NCBI GenBank assembly: GCA_019637355.1
Contig: JAHBVT010000001.1
Coordinates: 1,829,192-1,893,191 of the forward strand
From: Gemmatimonadaceae bacterium
GTDB taxonomy: Bacteria; Gemmatimonadota; Gemmatimonadetes; Gemmatimonadales; Gemmatimonadaceae
Direction: 5' to 3'
DNA length: 64,000 nt
A model generated the notes under the pieces. It was not told the origin of the DNA, ran no database searches, and saw only the letters and a list, made by a program, of their open reading frames with translations. The translations under genes and the position numbers were made by a program. Every line of letters begins with the position of its first letter. Within the stretch, counting starts at the first letter, position 1. Positions 18,573 to 27,722 of this stretch are shown here, in pieces.

Positions 18573-20119
18573 AAGAACACGAGGACCGTCGCGACGACGG
18601 CCGCCGCCACGACCGACGCCCACACGCGGTAGTCGCGCCGCCACGGCGTACCGGGCGCCACCCGCGCGAGGGCCGGCGACCACAGCGTCACGTGGCCGGC
18701 CTCCGGCGTCTCACCGCCGCGCCGGGAGGCGGCCACGAGGGCGACGCTGCTCACGACGGCCAAGAGGAAGGCGTTCACCGTGAAGTGCAGCGGCCAGGCG
18801 CCGACGCGCGTGGCCACGAAGAGGGCGAGGCCCACCGCGTGGCCGGCGAGCAACGCCGGCATCGCCGCCTGGCGCGTCGCGCCGCGCCAGAGCACCCCGC
18901 CGATGAACACCACCGCCACCGGCGGCACCACGTAGGAGAACACCTCCTGCAGGTACGCGAAGATGCCCGGGAAGCGCGCGATCATCGGCGCCCAGGCGAT
19001 CGCGAACACCATAAAGCCCAGCGTCGTCAACCGCGCGACGCGCAGCAGTCGCGCCGGCGGAAGCCCCCGCTCGTGCAGGGCCGCGAGGTCGTACACGACG
19101 ATGGCCGAAGCCGCGTTGAGCGCCGAGTCGATCGTCGACATAATCGCCGCCATCACCGCGGCGATCACCAGGCCGCGCAGGCCCACCGGCAGGAGGTCCC
19201 GCGCCAGCGTCGGGAACACAGCATCGGCGCGCTCGAGGCCGGGCACGATGCCCAGCGCCATCGCACCCGGCAGGACCATAATGAACAGCGGCAGCACCTT
19301 GAGTCCCGCCGCCAACACCGCACCCCAGCGCGCGTGGTCCACCGAGCGCGCCGCGAGGAAGCGCTGCGTGATGTACTGGTTGGTGGTCCAGTAGTAGAGC
19401 CCGAGCACCGGCAGGCCGAGCAACAGGCCGGGCCACGGCAGGTTGGGGTCGTTGGCGGGGAGCACCAAGTGCAGGTGGTCGTCCGGCACCGCGGCCCGCA
19501 CCGCCGACCACGAGAAGTCATAGTGCCCGAAGGCGGCCCAGGTAATCATCAGCGAGCCGACCAAGAGCACGCCCGCCTGCAGCGCATCGGTGAGCATCAC
19601 CGCCTTGAGGCCGCCGGCGGCCGTGTACAGCCCGGCGAAGAGTCCCAGCGCGATGAGCGTCGGCCACAGCGGCAGCTGCGGCAGGAACACCGTCAGCACC
19701 AGCGCGCCGGCGTAGAGGCTGCCGGCGGTGTCCACCACCACCGAGAGAAAGACCATCACGCCGGCCACGTAGAGGCGGGCGCGGCGTCCGAAGCGCTGCT
19801 CCACGTAGTCCGGCAGCGTCAGGATGCGGGCGCGCAGGTACACCGGCACCAGCACCACGGCGGCGAAGAGCAGCACCAGCGCCGCCATCCATTCGTAGCT
19901 CGCCACCGCGATGCCGGAGGCGTAGGCGGCGCCGGCGAGGCCGATCAGCGTGGTGCTGGAGATGTTGGACGCGAACAGCGAGGTCCCGACGACCCCGAAG
20001 CCGAGCCCGCGTCCAGCAAGAAAGAGCGATTCCGCGTCCTGGGTGCCGCGACCGACTCGCAAGCCAATCCACGCCACCACCACGAGATAGAGGACGGGGA
20101 GCACGAGGTCCCAGTGCAT
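18569..20119 (-). CDS. Sodium:solute symporter (SSS/SGLT family)
   Basis: A 516-residue inner-membrane transporter with about 13-14 membrane helices. SSS features include FLAGRGLGFGVVGTSLFASNIS near residue 30 (shown as FLAGRGLGF and SLFASNISS), the GGLKAVMLTDALQAG helix and the sodium-site region IMSTIDSALNAAS. The substrate cannot be read; SGLT-like members carry sugars. ATG at 20119 places the first helix at residue 6, and upstream in-frame codons look untranslated. Tail-to-tail overlap of 4 bases with ggpS makes uptake of an osmolyte or its sugar precursor an attractive but unproven role. Confidence 0.85.
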   Translation of the reverse strand: MHWDLVLPVLYLVVVAWIGLRVGRGTQDAESLFLAGRGLGFGVVGTSLFASNISSTTLIGLAGAAYASGIAVASYEWMAALVLLFAAVVLVPVYLRARILTLPDYVEQRFGRRARLYVAGVMVFLSVVVDTAGSLYAGALVLTVFLPQLPLWPTLIALGLFAGLYTAAGGLKAVMLTDALQAGVLLVGSLMITWAAFGHYDFSWSAVRAAVPDDHLHLVLPANDPNLPWPGLLLGLPVLGLYYWTTNQYITQRFLAARSVDHARWGAVLAAGLKVLPLFIMVLPGAMALGIVPGLERADAVFPTLARDLLPVGLRGLVIAAVMAAIMSTIDSALNAASAIVVYDLAALHERGLPPARLLRVARLTTLGFMVFAIAWAPMIARFPGIFAYLQEVFSYVVPPVAVVFIGGVLWRGATRQAAMPALLAGHAVGLALFVATRVGAWPLHFTVNAFLLAVVSSVALVAASRRGGETPEAGHVTLWSPALARVAPGTPWRRDYRVWASVVAAAVVATVLVFF

Positions 20120-20198
20120 CTCAGTGTCCGGGGTGAGGGGGTAGGCAGAGGGTAACCCCTGACGCGCCTGATAGGAACCCTTTCGCCGAACCTCACCC

Positions 20199-20231
20199 TT
20201 GACCCTAAGCTGTGTCCCCACTTAGGTTTCG
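20199..20231 (+). promoter_or_regulatory. Promoter of the rpsF operon
   Basis: TTGACC (20199-20204), an 18-base spacer and TAGGTTTCG (20223-20231). It predicts a leader of about 90 bases before rpsF, long enough for ribosomal-protein autoregulation. Confidence 0.7.
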
Positions 20232-20326
20232 AGGCTGTCCAATCACATCGCGGGCCCTTCGCCCGCCCCTCCGCCTGTGTCGGCAACCCACGGGTGGCGG
20301 AAACGACCAAAGGGAGGATTGCCACA

Positions 20327-20692
20327 TTGTCTCGTGAATACGAGGCGGTGTACATCTTCGATTCTGCACTCGAAGACACCGCCATTGCCGAAAAGATCGA
20401 GAAGCATCACGGTCTGCTCGGCCTCGCTGCGCCTGCGACCCTCGATCACTGGGGCCGCCGCCAACTCGCCTACAAGATCAAGAACAAGGAAGCCGGCTAC
20501 TACGTCGTCGCCCGCTTCTCCGCCGAGGGCAAGGTCCTGCCCGAGTTCGAGCGCGCGCTCAAGCTCGACGAAGGCGTGATCCGCTATCTCATTTCGGTGC
20601 ACGAGCACGAGCTCGGCGCCCCGCCGATGACCGAAGAACAGCTCGCCGCGCGCCGGGAGCGCGATGGCGACGATGACGACGACGAGGAATAG
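20327..20692 (+). CDS. rpsF: Small ribosomal subunit protein bS6
   Basis: bS6 forms a heterodimer with bS18 on the 30S platform. The start is TTG at 20327, because AGGGAGG at 20311-20317 sits 9 bases upstream and the protein then opens SREYEAVYIFDSAL, as bS6 should; an upstream GTG at 20294 would bury the ribosome-binding site in the gene. The 121 residues include HWGRRQLAYKIKNKEAGYYV and a C-terminal acidic tail of Asp and Glu. Confidence 0.95.
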   Translation: MSREYEAVYIFDSALEDTAIAEKIEKHHGLLGLAAPATLDHWGRRQLAYKIKNKEAGYYVVARFSAEGKVLPEFERALKLDEGVIRYLISVHEHELGAPPMTEEQLAARRERDGDDDDDEE

Positions 20693-20695
20693 CCA

Positions 20696-20923
20696 ATGCG
20701 CCGCAATCGTAAGGTCTGCCCGGTCACCGAGGCCGGCATTCGCTTCATCGACTACAAGGACGAGCGCTTCCTCTCCCGCTTCGTGACGGACACCGGGAAG
20801 ATCCTCCCGAGCCGCCTCAGCGGAGTGGACGCCCGTCACCAGCGCCAGCTGGCCAAGGCCATCAAGAAGGCCCGCTACCTGGCCCTGTTGCCGTACTCGC
20901 GCAGCCAGTCGGCGCAGCAGTAA
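20696..20923 (+). CDS. rpsR: Small ribosomal subunit protein bS18
   Basis: 75 residues, with the typical [19 protein letters not shown], then [23 protein letters not shown] and a short tail. It starts 3 bases after rpsF. A lone Cys8 (KVCPVT) is what remains of the zinc-site region seen in C+ paralogues. No ssb gene separates bS6 and bS18 here, unlike in many Proteobacteria and Firmicutes. Confidence 0.97.
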   Translation: MRRNRKVCPVTEAGIRFIDYKDERFLSRFVTDTGKILPSRLSGVDARHQRQLAKAIKKARYLALLPYSRSQSAQQ

Positions 20924-20934
20924 GCCGACCGGCC

Positions 20935-21963
20935 GTGACGCAGGAGGAGGGCGCGGCACCGCCGCGCGAGCAAGGCTGGCGGGGCCCACTCCTCGCCTTC
21001 CTCGCCCTGCTGTTCCTACCGGGAGCGCCGCCGTTCGCGCTGCTGTTGCCGGTGGACCAGATCCTGCTTCTGCTGGCCCCCACGCTCGCCTTGGGCGCGG
21101 TGGTCGGATGGAGACGCGGGGGACGGTTGTCCCTCGCACTCGCCTGGACGGTGTTTGCCGCCTGGGTGCTGTGGGCGCCGGGAGCACAGACGCCGTTCGC
21201 GCTGATGGCGCGGGGGTGGGGCGTGATCCTGGCGGCGAGTTTCGCGGCGGTGCAGACGTTGGAGGTGGACTGGACCTTCCTCCCGCGGGCGCTGACGGCG
21301 ATCCTCGCGGCGCTGGTGCTGGGCACGATGGCGGTCGTGATGACCGATGGCGGCCTGGCGGCGGCGAGTGAGGTGCTGACGGAGGAGTTCGCGCGACGTG
21401 GCGAGGAGATGCTCGCCGCCTGGCGCGAGTTCACCTCGCAGCCGCAGTGGCAGGAGCTGGTGAAGGAAAACGCCAGTGCCGACCAACTCGCGCTGCAGGT
21501 GGAGCGGCAGTTCACCGCGCTTCCCCCGGTGGCAGTGCGGTTGGCCCCGGCGCTGCTGGCGCTGGAGTCGTTGATGGTCCTCGCGCTGGGATGGGCGCTG
21601 TACCATCGCTTTGGACGGGTGCGGCTGGGACCGCCGCTCGCCGCCCTGCGGGACCTGCGGTTTCACGACGCCTTCGTCTGGGGGCTGATTGGGGGGCTGC
21701 TGGTGCTGGTGGTCCCGATGCCGGCGGCCGTCACGGCGCTCGGCCTCAACGCGCTCGTGTTCTTCAGTGCCTTGTTCGCGCTTCGCGGGCTCGGCGTGAT
21801 GGTGTGGTTCTTGGCTCCAGGCCGATGGATGGCCATCGTCTGGTCCCTCGTGTTGGTGATGTTCTGGAGTGTCATCGCAGCGGTCGCCCTCGTCATCGGC
21901 GTGGGAGACATCTGGCTCGACTGGCGACGCCGGCCGCGGCCGCAATCCCAACGTTCGGAGTAG
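20935..21963 (+). CDS. DUF2232-type multi-pass membrane protein
   Basis: A 342-residue protein with about eight hydrophobic helices and one soluble loop (residues about 150-200, rich in Glu and Gln). Its place between rpsR and rplI matches YybS/DUF2232 proteins, which occupy the same slot in several phyla; the C-terminal helices with VWGLIGGLLVLV fit too. Function is unknown. GTG start, 11 bases after rpsR; rplI begins 2 bases after its stop. Confidence 0.7.
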   Translation: MTQEEGAAPPREQGWRGPLLAFLALLFLPGAPPFALLLPVDQILLLLAPTLALGAVVGWRRGGRLSLALAWTVFAAWVLWAPGAQTPFALMARGWGVILAASFAAVQTLEVDWTFLPRALTAILAALVLGTMAVVMTDGGLAAASEVLTEEFARRGEEMLAAWREFTSQPQWQELVKENASADQLALQVERQFTALPPVAVRLAPALLALESLMVLALGWALYHRFGRVRLGPPLAALRDLRFHDAFVWGLIGGLLVLVVPMPAAVTALGLNALVFFSALFALRGLGVMVWFLAPGRWMAIVWSLVLVMFWSVIAAVALVIGVGDIWLDWRRRPRPQSQRSE

Positions 21964-21965
21964 AT

Positions 21966-22412
21966 ATGGAAGTCATTCTTCGTCAGGCGGTGGACAACCT
22001 CGGGCATCCCGGGGACATCGTCGAAGTCTCGTCCGGCTACGCCCGCAACTTCCTGTTGCCGCGTGGCATCGCCTACGAGGCGACCGCCGGCAACAAGAAG
22101 CGCATCGCCCAGGAGAAGGAGCGCCTGGAGGCGGCCGAGAACGCCCGCCGCGACGCGGCCTCGGCCATCGCCAAGCGCCTCGAGGAAGTCTCGCTCACCT
22201 TCTCTGCCAAGGTCGGCGAGGAAGGCACGCTCTTCGGCTCCGTCACCTCGGCCGACATCCAGCACCAGCTGGAGGCCCAGGGCTTCAAGGAAGTCGAGAA
22301 GCGGATGATCGACCTGCACGAGCCGATCAAGGCGCTCGGCGTCTACAAGGTGGCCATCCGCCTGCACGCCGACGTGAAGCCCGAGATCAAGGTCTGGGTC
22401 ATCAAGGGCTGA
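21966..22412 (+). CDS. rplI: Large ribosomal subunit protein bL9
   Basis: Two-domain 50S protein that limits frameshifting. The 148 residues include the N-terminal MEVILRQAVDNLGHPGDIV and GYARNFLLPRGIAYEAT, a long connecting helix, and a C-terminal domain with GSVTSADIQ. The ribosome-binding GGAG lies in the last codons of the preceding gene. A strong terminator follows, so this is the end of the rpsF operon. Confidence 0.97.
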   Translation: MEVILRQAVDNLGHPGDIVEVSSGYARNFLLPRGIAYEATAGNKKRIAQEKERLEAAENARRDAASAIAKRLEEVSLTFSAKVGEEGTLFGSVTSADIQHQLEAQGFKEVEKRMIDLHEPIKALGVYKVAIRLHADVKPEIKVWVIKG

Positions 22413-22439
22413 GCGCCCGCGCCACACGGCGTCACACGG

Positions 22440-22468
22440 GGGGCGGACCGTTCGCGGTCCGCCCCTTT
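22440..22468 (+). terminator. Intrinsic terminator after rplI
   Basis: An 11-bp GC stem (22440-22450 with 22455-22465) closes a stable TTCG tetraloop and is followed by TTT. Confidence 0.85.
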
Positions 22469-22534
22469 CGCGTGCCGCTGGGCGGCCGGCCGGCCCGCTC
22501 GCCGGACAGCGGGAACCTTTCCTCCGCCCGCGGG

Positions 22535-22566
22535 TTCGCAGACACAATGCCGGTGCTACCTTTCGG
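22535..22566 (+). promoter_or_regulatory. Probable rsfS promoter
   Basis: TTCGCA (22535-22540), a 16-base spacer and TACCTTTCGG (22557-22566). The ATG at 22568 lies 4 bases after the TTT of the -10 box, which would make the rsfS mRNA leaderless. Confidence 0.55.
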
Positions 22567-22567
22567 A

Positions 22568-22927
22568 ATGCCCCCAGCCGCACCCGACACGATGACCGCC
22601 GCCCGCCGCGCCGCCGAGATCCTGCTCGACAACAAGGCCCAGGACGTGGTCCTGCTGGACCTGCGTCCGGTCTCGGATATGACCGACTTCTTCATCGTCG
22701 CCAGCGGCACCTCGGACACCCACGTGCGCGCCACCGCCGGCCACGTCGTGGACACGCTCAAGAAGGAAGGCCTGCGCGTGCACTCGGTCGAGGGCCTCGA
22801 ACAAGGCCGCTGGGTGCTCCTGGACTATGTGGACTTCGTCGTGCACGTCTTCCATCCGACGCTGCGCGCCTTCTACCAGCTCGAACGGCTCTGGGGGGAT
22901 GCCCCGGCCGTGCCCGTCTCCGCCTGA
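22568..22927 (+). CDS. rsfS: Ribosomal silencing factor RsfS
   Basis: Binds uL14 and blocks subunit joining when nutrients are scarce. The 119-residue product carries the family core: NKAQDVVLLDLRPVSDMTDFF, ASGTSDTHVRATAGHVVD and DYVDFVVHVFHPTLRAFYQLE. Three in-frame ATGs exist (22547, 22568, 22592). I prefer 22568 because of its distance from the -10 box; 22592 would give 111 residues and also fits the family. The downstream gene starts 8 bases later. Confidence 0.9.
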   Translation: MPPAAPDTMTAARRAAEILLDNKAQDVVLLDLRPVSDMTDFFIVASGTSDTHVRATAGHVVDTLKKEGLRVHSVEGLEQGRWVLLDYVDFVVHVFHPTLRAFYQLERLWGDAPAVPVSA

Positions 22928-22935
22928 GGCCGACG

Positions 22936-25900
22936 ATGCGTCGCTGGCTCCTCTCCGCCGCCCTGCTGCTCCTCGCCGCTCCCCTGGTGACGCCGGCGCT
23001 CGACTCGCAGGGGATGTACTTCGGCCAGAACCAGGTGCAGTACCGCAAGCTGCGCTGGCAGGTGCTGCGCACGGCGCACTTCGACGTGCACTACTACCCG
23101 GAGCTCGCCGACGTCGCCGAGTACACGGGCCAGATGGCCGAGCGCTCCTACGAGCGCCTGCGCCGCGTGTTCAACCACCAGTTCCGCGAGCGCAAGCCGA
23201 TCATCATCTACGGCTCGCGCAACGAGTTCGCGCAGAACAACGTCATCGGCGATCCGGGCGAAGGCACGCTCGGCGTCACCGATGCGCTGCGCCAGCGGAA
23301 TATGTTCTTCTTCGTCGGCGATATGGGGCAGTCGGAGCACACGCTGACGCACGAGATGGTGCACGTGTTCCAGTTCGACATCTTCGCCCGCGGCCGCGCC
23401 GGCTCGGGCCTGCAGGCGCTGGCGCAGGTGCAGCCCCCGCTGTGGTTCATGGAGGGGATGGCCGAGTACCTCACCAACGGCCCCGGCCACAAGGCCACCG
23501 CCGCGGTGATGCGCGACGCCGCGCTCAACGGCAACATCCCCAGCGTCGAGCAGATGACGCGGCGGCCGGACCTGTTCTTCCCCTATCGCTTCGGCGAGTC
23601 GTTCTGGGAGTACGTGGCCGGCCGCTGGGGCGACGAGATCGTCGGCGAGATTATGAACGCCGCCGTCTCGCTGGGCATCGACCGCGCCTTCCGCCGCTAC
23701 ACCGGCACCGACCTCGAGGACCTCGGCGAGGAGTGGAAGGAAGAGATCCAGCGGAAGTACCTGCCGCAGGTGGCCGAGCTGACGCGCCCGCGGCGCTTCG
23801 CCCAGCCGATGCTCAACCAGCGCCGCACCGGCGGCCTCGTGCCGGTGTACGTCGCGCCCTCACTTTCGCCGGACGGCCGGCAGATCGCCTTCATCTCGCT
23901 GGGCTCGCTGCTGCGCGCCGAGGTCTTCCTCGACCTTTACATCGCCGACGCCAACACCGGCGAGCGCAAGGCGCGGCTCACCAAGAGCACGCTGAACCCG
24001 GAGATGGAGGAGCTGCGCTTCCTCTACTCGCAGGGCGCGTTCTCGCCGGACGGGCGCTACTTCGCGTTCACCGCCCAGCGCAAGGGCAAGGACGTGCTGT
24101 ACATCCACGACGTGCGGCGCAACCGCACGCACCGGCGCATCGAGGCGGCGTCGCTGGTGGCGATGTTCAGCCCGACCTGGTCGCCGGACGGTCGGCGGCT
24201 GGTCTTCAGCGGCCTCGCCAGCGGCACCACCGACCTGTATATGGTCGACGTGGACGGCCGCAACCTGCGCCGGCTGACCGAGGACGTCTACGGCGACCTC
24301 CAGCCGCACTGGTCGCCGGACGGGCGCTACATCGCCTTCGCCAGCGAGCGCGGCCCGCAGTCCGACCTCGGCTCGCTGCGCTTCGGCGAATGGCAGATCA
24401 ACCTGCTGGACCTCGAGAACAACCAGGTGCAGGTGCTGCCGAACCAGGACGGGAAGAACCTCAACCCGCAGTGGTCGCCGGACGGCAAGGCGGTGGCGTT
24501 CATCTCGGACCGCACCGGCATCGCGCAGCTGTTCCTGTATGAGATCGAGTCGCAGCAGCACTACCAGCTCACGAACTTCGTCGGCGGCGTCTCGTCGCTG
24601 ACGGAGCACAGCCCGGCGATCACCTGGGCCCAGCAGGCGGACAAGCTGGCCTTCGTGTACCAGGACAACGGGCAGTTCGCGATCTGGAGCGTGACGGACC
24701 CGCGGGCGCTCAAGCGCGACCCCTTCGTGACGGCGACGACAATCATCGCCGCGGACGCCGATTCGGCGACGCGGGCGCGGCAGGCGCAGGCGGTGGCGGT
24801 CGCGGCGGCGCAGGCCGAAGCCGACAGCATCGCGGCGCGCGCCGCCCGCTCCACGGCGCCGACGCGCCGGCAGTCGGTGTACCTCAGCGCCGGCGGCTGG
24901 CGGCCCGGCAACGCGATGGTCAGCGGCGTCACCGGCGGCGTGTCGATCGCCGCGCTCAACGACTCGGCCGCGCTGGCCCTGCCCGACCCTGAAGGCTTCC
25001 GGAAGGCGCGCTACACCAGCAAGCTGAGCCCCGAGTACGTGGCGCGGCCGCAGGTGGGCTACGCGCAGGACAACTTCGGCCGCGGCGTGTTCGGCGGCAC
25101 CGCCATCGTGCTCGCGGACCTCGTCGGCAACCGACGGCTGATGCTCGCCGGCGGCGTGAACGGCCGCGTGTCCGAGGCGCAGATCTTCGCGATGTACAGC
25201 GACTACAGCGCGCGCACGCAGTGGTCGGCCGCCGCGCAGCAGACGCCGTTCTTCTTCCTCACCGGCTTCAACCAGGAGCAGACGCCGGGTGGCGTGGTGC
25301 AGGAACAGGTCATCGCGCGCTTCATCGCCCGCTCGGTGATGGCCAACGCCTCGTACCCGCTCAACCGCTTCACGCGCTTCGAGTACGGCGCGCAGTTCAA
25401 CAACATCGACCGCTCCCTGATGTACGTGCGGTCGTTCTTCGACCCCTTCTCGGGCTTCTCCAGCGGCTTCGTCATCGACCGCATCGAGAACGCGCCGTCG
25501 CTCAACTACGTCGCGCCCTACGTGGCCTTCGTCTCCGACAACGCGCTGATGGGTGCCACCGGCGGCATCTACGGCCGGCGCTGGCGCTTCCAGGTGGAAC
25601 AGACGCAGGGCACGGTGAAGTGGACCACCTACTCGGCCGACTATCGCCGCTACGACGCCCTGCTCTTCAACTACCTCACCTTCGCGACGCGCTTCGCCGC
25701 CAACGTGAGCGTGGGCCCGGACGAAGAAGAGTTCCCCAAGTTCATCGGCCGGCCGGACTTCCTGCGCGGCTACGACCGCGAGCAGTTCGCGGGCAACGTC
25801 TGCGAGACCTCGGCCTCAGACCCCAGCGAGTGCGGCGCCGTGCAGTTGCTCGGCAGCCGCGTGTTCTACACCAACGCCGAGCTGCGCTTCCCGCTGGTGC

Positions 25901-26181
25901 GCCAGTTCACGCTCGGGCTGCTGCCGGTGTCCCTGCCGCCGGTGGACGGCTTGTTCTTCTTCGATATGGGCGCCTCCTGGTCGGCCGACCAGCGCCTGCA
26001 CCCCAGGCGCCCGGACGACTACGACTTCACGCGGCAGCGCTACCCGCTCAAGAGCTACGGCTTCGGCATCCGGCTGAACCTCTTCAACATCGCACTCATC
26101 CGCTGGGACTACTCGGTGCCCCTCGACGGCCCCAACCGCGGCAACGGCTACTGGTTCTGGACGCTGGGGCAGTCGTTCTGA
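22936..26181 (+). CDS. Peptidase-MA / beta-propeller / outer-membrane barrel fusion
   Basis: A 1081-residue exported protein with a signal peptide ending near residue 22. Residues 35-280 form a gluzincin-type peptidase: THEMVHVFQFD gives His139, Glu140 and His143, and MEGMAEYL supplies the third zinc ligand near residue 173. Residues about 290-600 are a TolB-like propeller with repeated SPDGRxxAF blades. Residues about 690-1081 are beta-rich and end WFWTLGQSF, with a terminal Phe typical of outer-membrane barrels. The combination suggests a surface or periplasmic protease tethered by its own barrel. The substrate is unknown. Confidence 0.8.
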   Translation: MRRWLLSAALLLLAAPLVTPALDSQGMYFGQNQVQYRKLRWQVLRTAHFDVHYYPELADVAEYTGQMAERSYERLRRVFNHQFRERKPIIIYGSRNEFAQNNVIGDPGEGTLGVTDALRQRNMFFFVGDMGQSEHTLTHEMVHVFQFDIFARGRAGSGLQALAQVQPPLWFMEGMAEYLTNGPGHKATAAVMRDAALNGNIPSVEQMTRRPDLFFPYRFGESFWEYVAGRWGDEIVGEIMNAAVSLGIDRAFRRYTGTDLEDLGEEWKEEIQRKYLPQVAELTRPRRFAQPMLNQRRTGGLVPVYVAPSLSPDGRQIAFISLGSLLRAEVFLDLYIADANTGERKARLTKSTLNPEMEELRFLYSQGAFSPDGRYFAFTAQRKGKDVLYIHDVRRNRTHRRIEAASLVAMFSPTWSPDGRRLVFSGLASGTTDLYMVDVDGRNLRRLTEDVYGDLQPHWSPDGRYIAFASERGPQSDLGSLRFGEWQINLLDLENNQVQVLPNQDGKNLNPQWSPDGKAVAFISDRTGIAQLFLYEIESQQHYQLTNFVGGVSSLTEHSPAITWAQQADKLAFVYQDNGQFAIWSVTDPRALKRDPFVTATTIIAADADSATRARQAQAVAVAAAQAEADSIAARAARSTAPTRRQSVYLSAGGWRPGNAMVSGVTGGVSIAALNDSAALALPDPEGFRKARYTSKLSPEYVARPQVGYAQDNFGRGVFGGTAIVLADLVGNRRLMLAGGVNGRVSEAQIFAMYSDYSARTQWSAAAQQTPFFFLTGFNQEQTPGGVVQEQVIARFIARSVMANASYPLNRFTRFEYGAQFNNIDRSLMYVRSFFDPFSGFSSGFVIDRIENAPSLNYVAPYVAFVSDNALMGATGGIYGRRWRFQVEQTQGTVKWTTYSADYRRYDALLFNYLTFATRFAANVSVGPDEEEFPKFIGRPDFLRGYDREQFAGNVCETSASDPSECGAVQLLGSRVFYTNAELRFPLVRQFTLGLLPVSLPPVDGLFFFDMGASWSADQRLHPRRPDDYDFTRQRYPLKSYGFGIRLNLFNIALIRWDYSVPLDGPNRGNGYWFWTLGQSF

Positions 26182-26195
26182 GCGCCGCCGCCGAC

Positions 26196-26204
26196 TAGCT
26201 TTCG
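26196..26204 (+). promoter_or_regulatory. -10 box of the SPOR lipoprotein gene
   Basis: TAGCTTTCG, identical to the box ahead of prs, with the GTG start codon 5 bases after its TTT, predicting a leaderless transcript. No good -35 is visible at the right distance. Confidence 0.5.
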
Positions 26205-26207
26205 CGT

Positions 26208-27722
26208 GTGACCACGCGCTCCCGATTCCTGCTGCTCTGCACGGCCGCCGCCACGATCGCCTGTGGTGACGGCCGTGTGTCGTCCGGCGGCTCGTTTTCG
26301 TCCACCGGCCTCGACGCCGTGCTGCTCCGCGTCCCCCGCAGCGGCGGCATCGCCCGCGCACATCGCGTCGGCAGCGACAGCGTGCTCTTCTCCGCACGCG
26401 ACCGCGCGCCGGCGCTCGACGGCATCCTCGACTTCGACGACTTCCTCGGCGTCGTGCTGCTGCGCGACGCCAACAGCCGCATCCTGAACCTCGACCTGCG
26501 CCTCGGCACGGTCACGATCCCCGGCGAGGAGCGCCTGCGCGGCACCGTCGTGGCCGAGGGCGCCGCCGCCTACGGACTCGACGCGCAGGGCCGCATCATC
26601 CGCGTGACGCCGTCGGTCACCTGGACCTGGCCGGTGCCCGGCGGCGCGACGTCGCTGGTCCCCACGCCCGACGGCTCGCTGATCGTGCTGCGCACCGATG
26701 GGGATGGTACCGAGTGGCGCCGCGTCATCCCGCCGGAGACGCGCGTGCTCGACTCCGCCCGCACCGCCCCGGTGCGGCTCGTCGAGCGCACACAGGCCGG
26801 CGACCGCGTCTGGGCCGTCACCAACGGCACGCTCATCTCGCTGCGCACCCGCGATCTCGGCCAGGCCTTTGAGATGTCCCTGCGCGACTCGGTCGTGGCA
26901 CTGGCGCTCACGCCCAGCGGCGACCGCGTGTTCCTCGCTACCGACCAGCGCCGGCTGCGCGTCGTGGACCGCTACGCCGAGTCCGAGCGCAGCGCCATCG
27001 ACCTGCCCGCACCCGTCAGCGCCCTGCGGATGGATCCCGACGGCCACTACCTGCTCGCCAAGGCGGCGAAGTCGGATTCAGTCTTCGTCATCTCGATCGG
27101 TACCTCGCGCGTGGTCAGCACCATCGCCAGCGCCTGGCGCGACGACCTGCCCTTCGTCACGCCCGCCGGCCGCATCCTCGTGGCCCGCGATCGCGACGTG
27201 GTGCTGGTGGACGCCGAGTCCTCGCGCGATCGTCAACGCTACGCTGGCGGCGCAGCCGACCAGTGGACGCTGGTGCGCTGGAACGGCTTCCGGCCGCGCG
27301 CCGTGGGCCTCGACCGGCCGGTGGAGTTCGAGGAGTACGCGCAGGACTCCGCCCGCGCCGACAGCGCCTTGGCGGCGATGATCCGCGGGCGCTACGGCGA
27401 CATCACCGACATCGCGCGCGCGGCACCGCTGCCCGCGCAGTCGGCACCGACGCCAGCACAGCCCCAGCGCCCCGCTGCGGCGGGCGCCACCGGCCGCGGC
27501 ACCTGGAACGTGTCCTTCGCCACGCTGCTCACCGCCGAGCGCGCCCAGGCCCTCGCCGACAGCATCATCGTGGACGGCCGCCGCGCCCGCGTGGTGCCCG
27601 GCCAGCGCGACGGCGTGCCCGTCTGGCGCGTGCTCCTCGGCCCCTTCGACACACGCCAGGCCGCCGAGCGCGCGGGGATGGCCTCGCGCCTCTCGTACTG
27701 GGTCTTCGAGGGCGCGCCGTGA
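26208..27722 (+). CDS. Lipoprotein with beta-propeller and SPOR domain
   Basis: 504 residues. The N-terminus (FLLLCTAAATIACGDG) carries a lipobox with Cys19. The body is beta-strand rich with repeating units such as SLVPTPDGSLIVLRTD and ALTPSGDRVFLATD, typical of a WD40/YVTN-like propeller. The last 75 residues (TWNVSFATLLTAERAQALAD onward, ending GPFDTRQAAERA and YWVFEGAP) form a SPOR domain, which binds denuded peptidoglycan at division sites. It overlaps the next SPOR gene by 4 bases (GTGA). A role at the septum is inferred from the SPOR domain. Confidence 0.8.
   Translation: MTTRSRFLLLCTAAATIACGDGRVSSGGSFSSTGLDAVLLRVPRSGGIARAHRVGSDSVLFSARDRAPALDGILDFDDFLGVVLLRDANSRILNLDLRLGTVTIPGEERLRGTVVAEGAAAYGLDAQGRIIRVTPSVTWTWPVPGGATSLVPTPDGSLIVLRTDGDGTEWRRVIPPETRVLDSARTAPVRLVERTQAGDRVWAVTNGTLISLRTRDLGQAFEMSLRDSVVALALTPSGDRVFLATDQRRLRVVDRYAESERSAIDLPAPVSALRMDPDGHYLLAKAAKSDSVFVISIGTSRVVSTIASAWRDDLPFVTPAGRILVARDRDVVLVDAESSRDRQRYAGGAADQWTLVRWNGFRPRAVGLDRPVEFEEYAQDSARADSALAAMIRGRYGDITDIARAAPLPAQSAPTPAQPQRPAAAGATGRGTWNVSFATLLTAERAQALADSIIVDGRRARVVPGQRDGVPVWRVLLGPFDTRQAAERAGMASRLSYWVFEGAP

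Noticed and set aside
17516-20155. Long Arg/Pro/His-rich plus-strand frame across ggpS and the symporter
   Set aside because: It is a shadow of the two real genes; its product is of implausible composition and has no start or motif.
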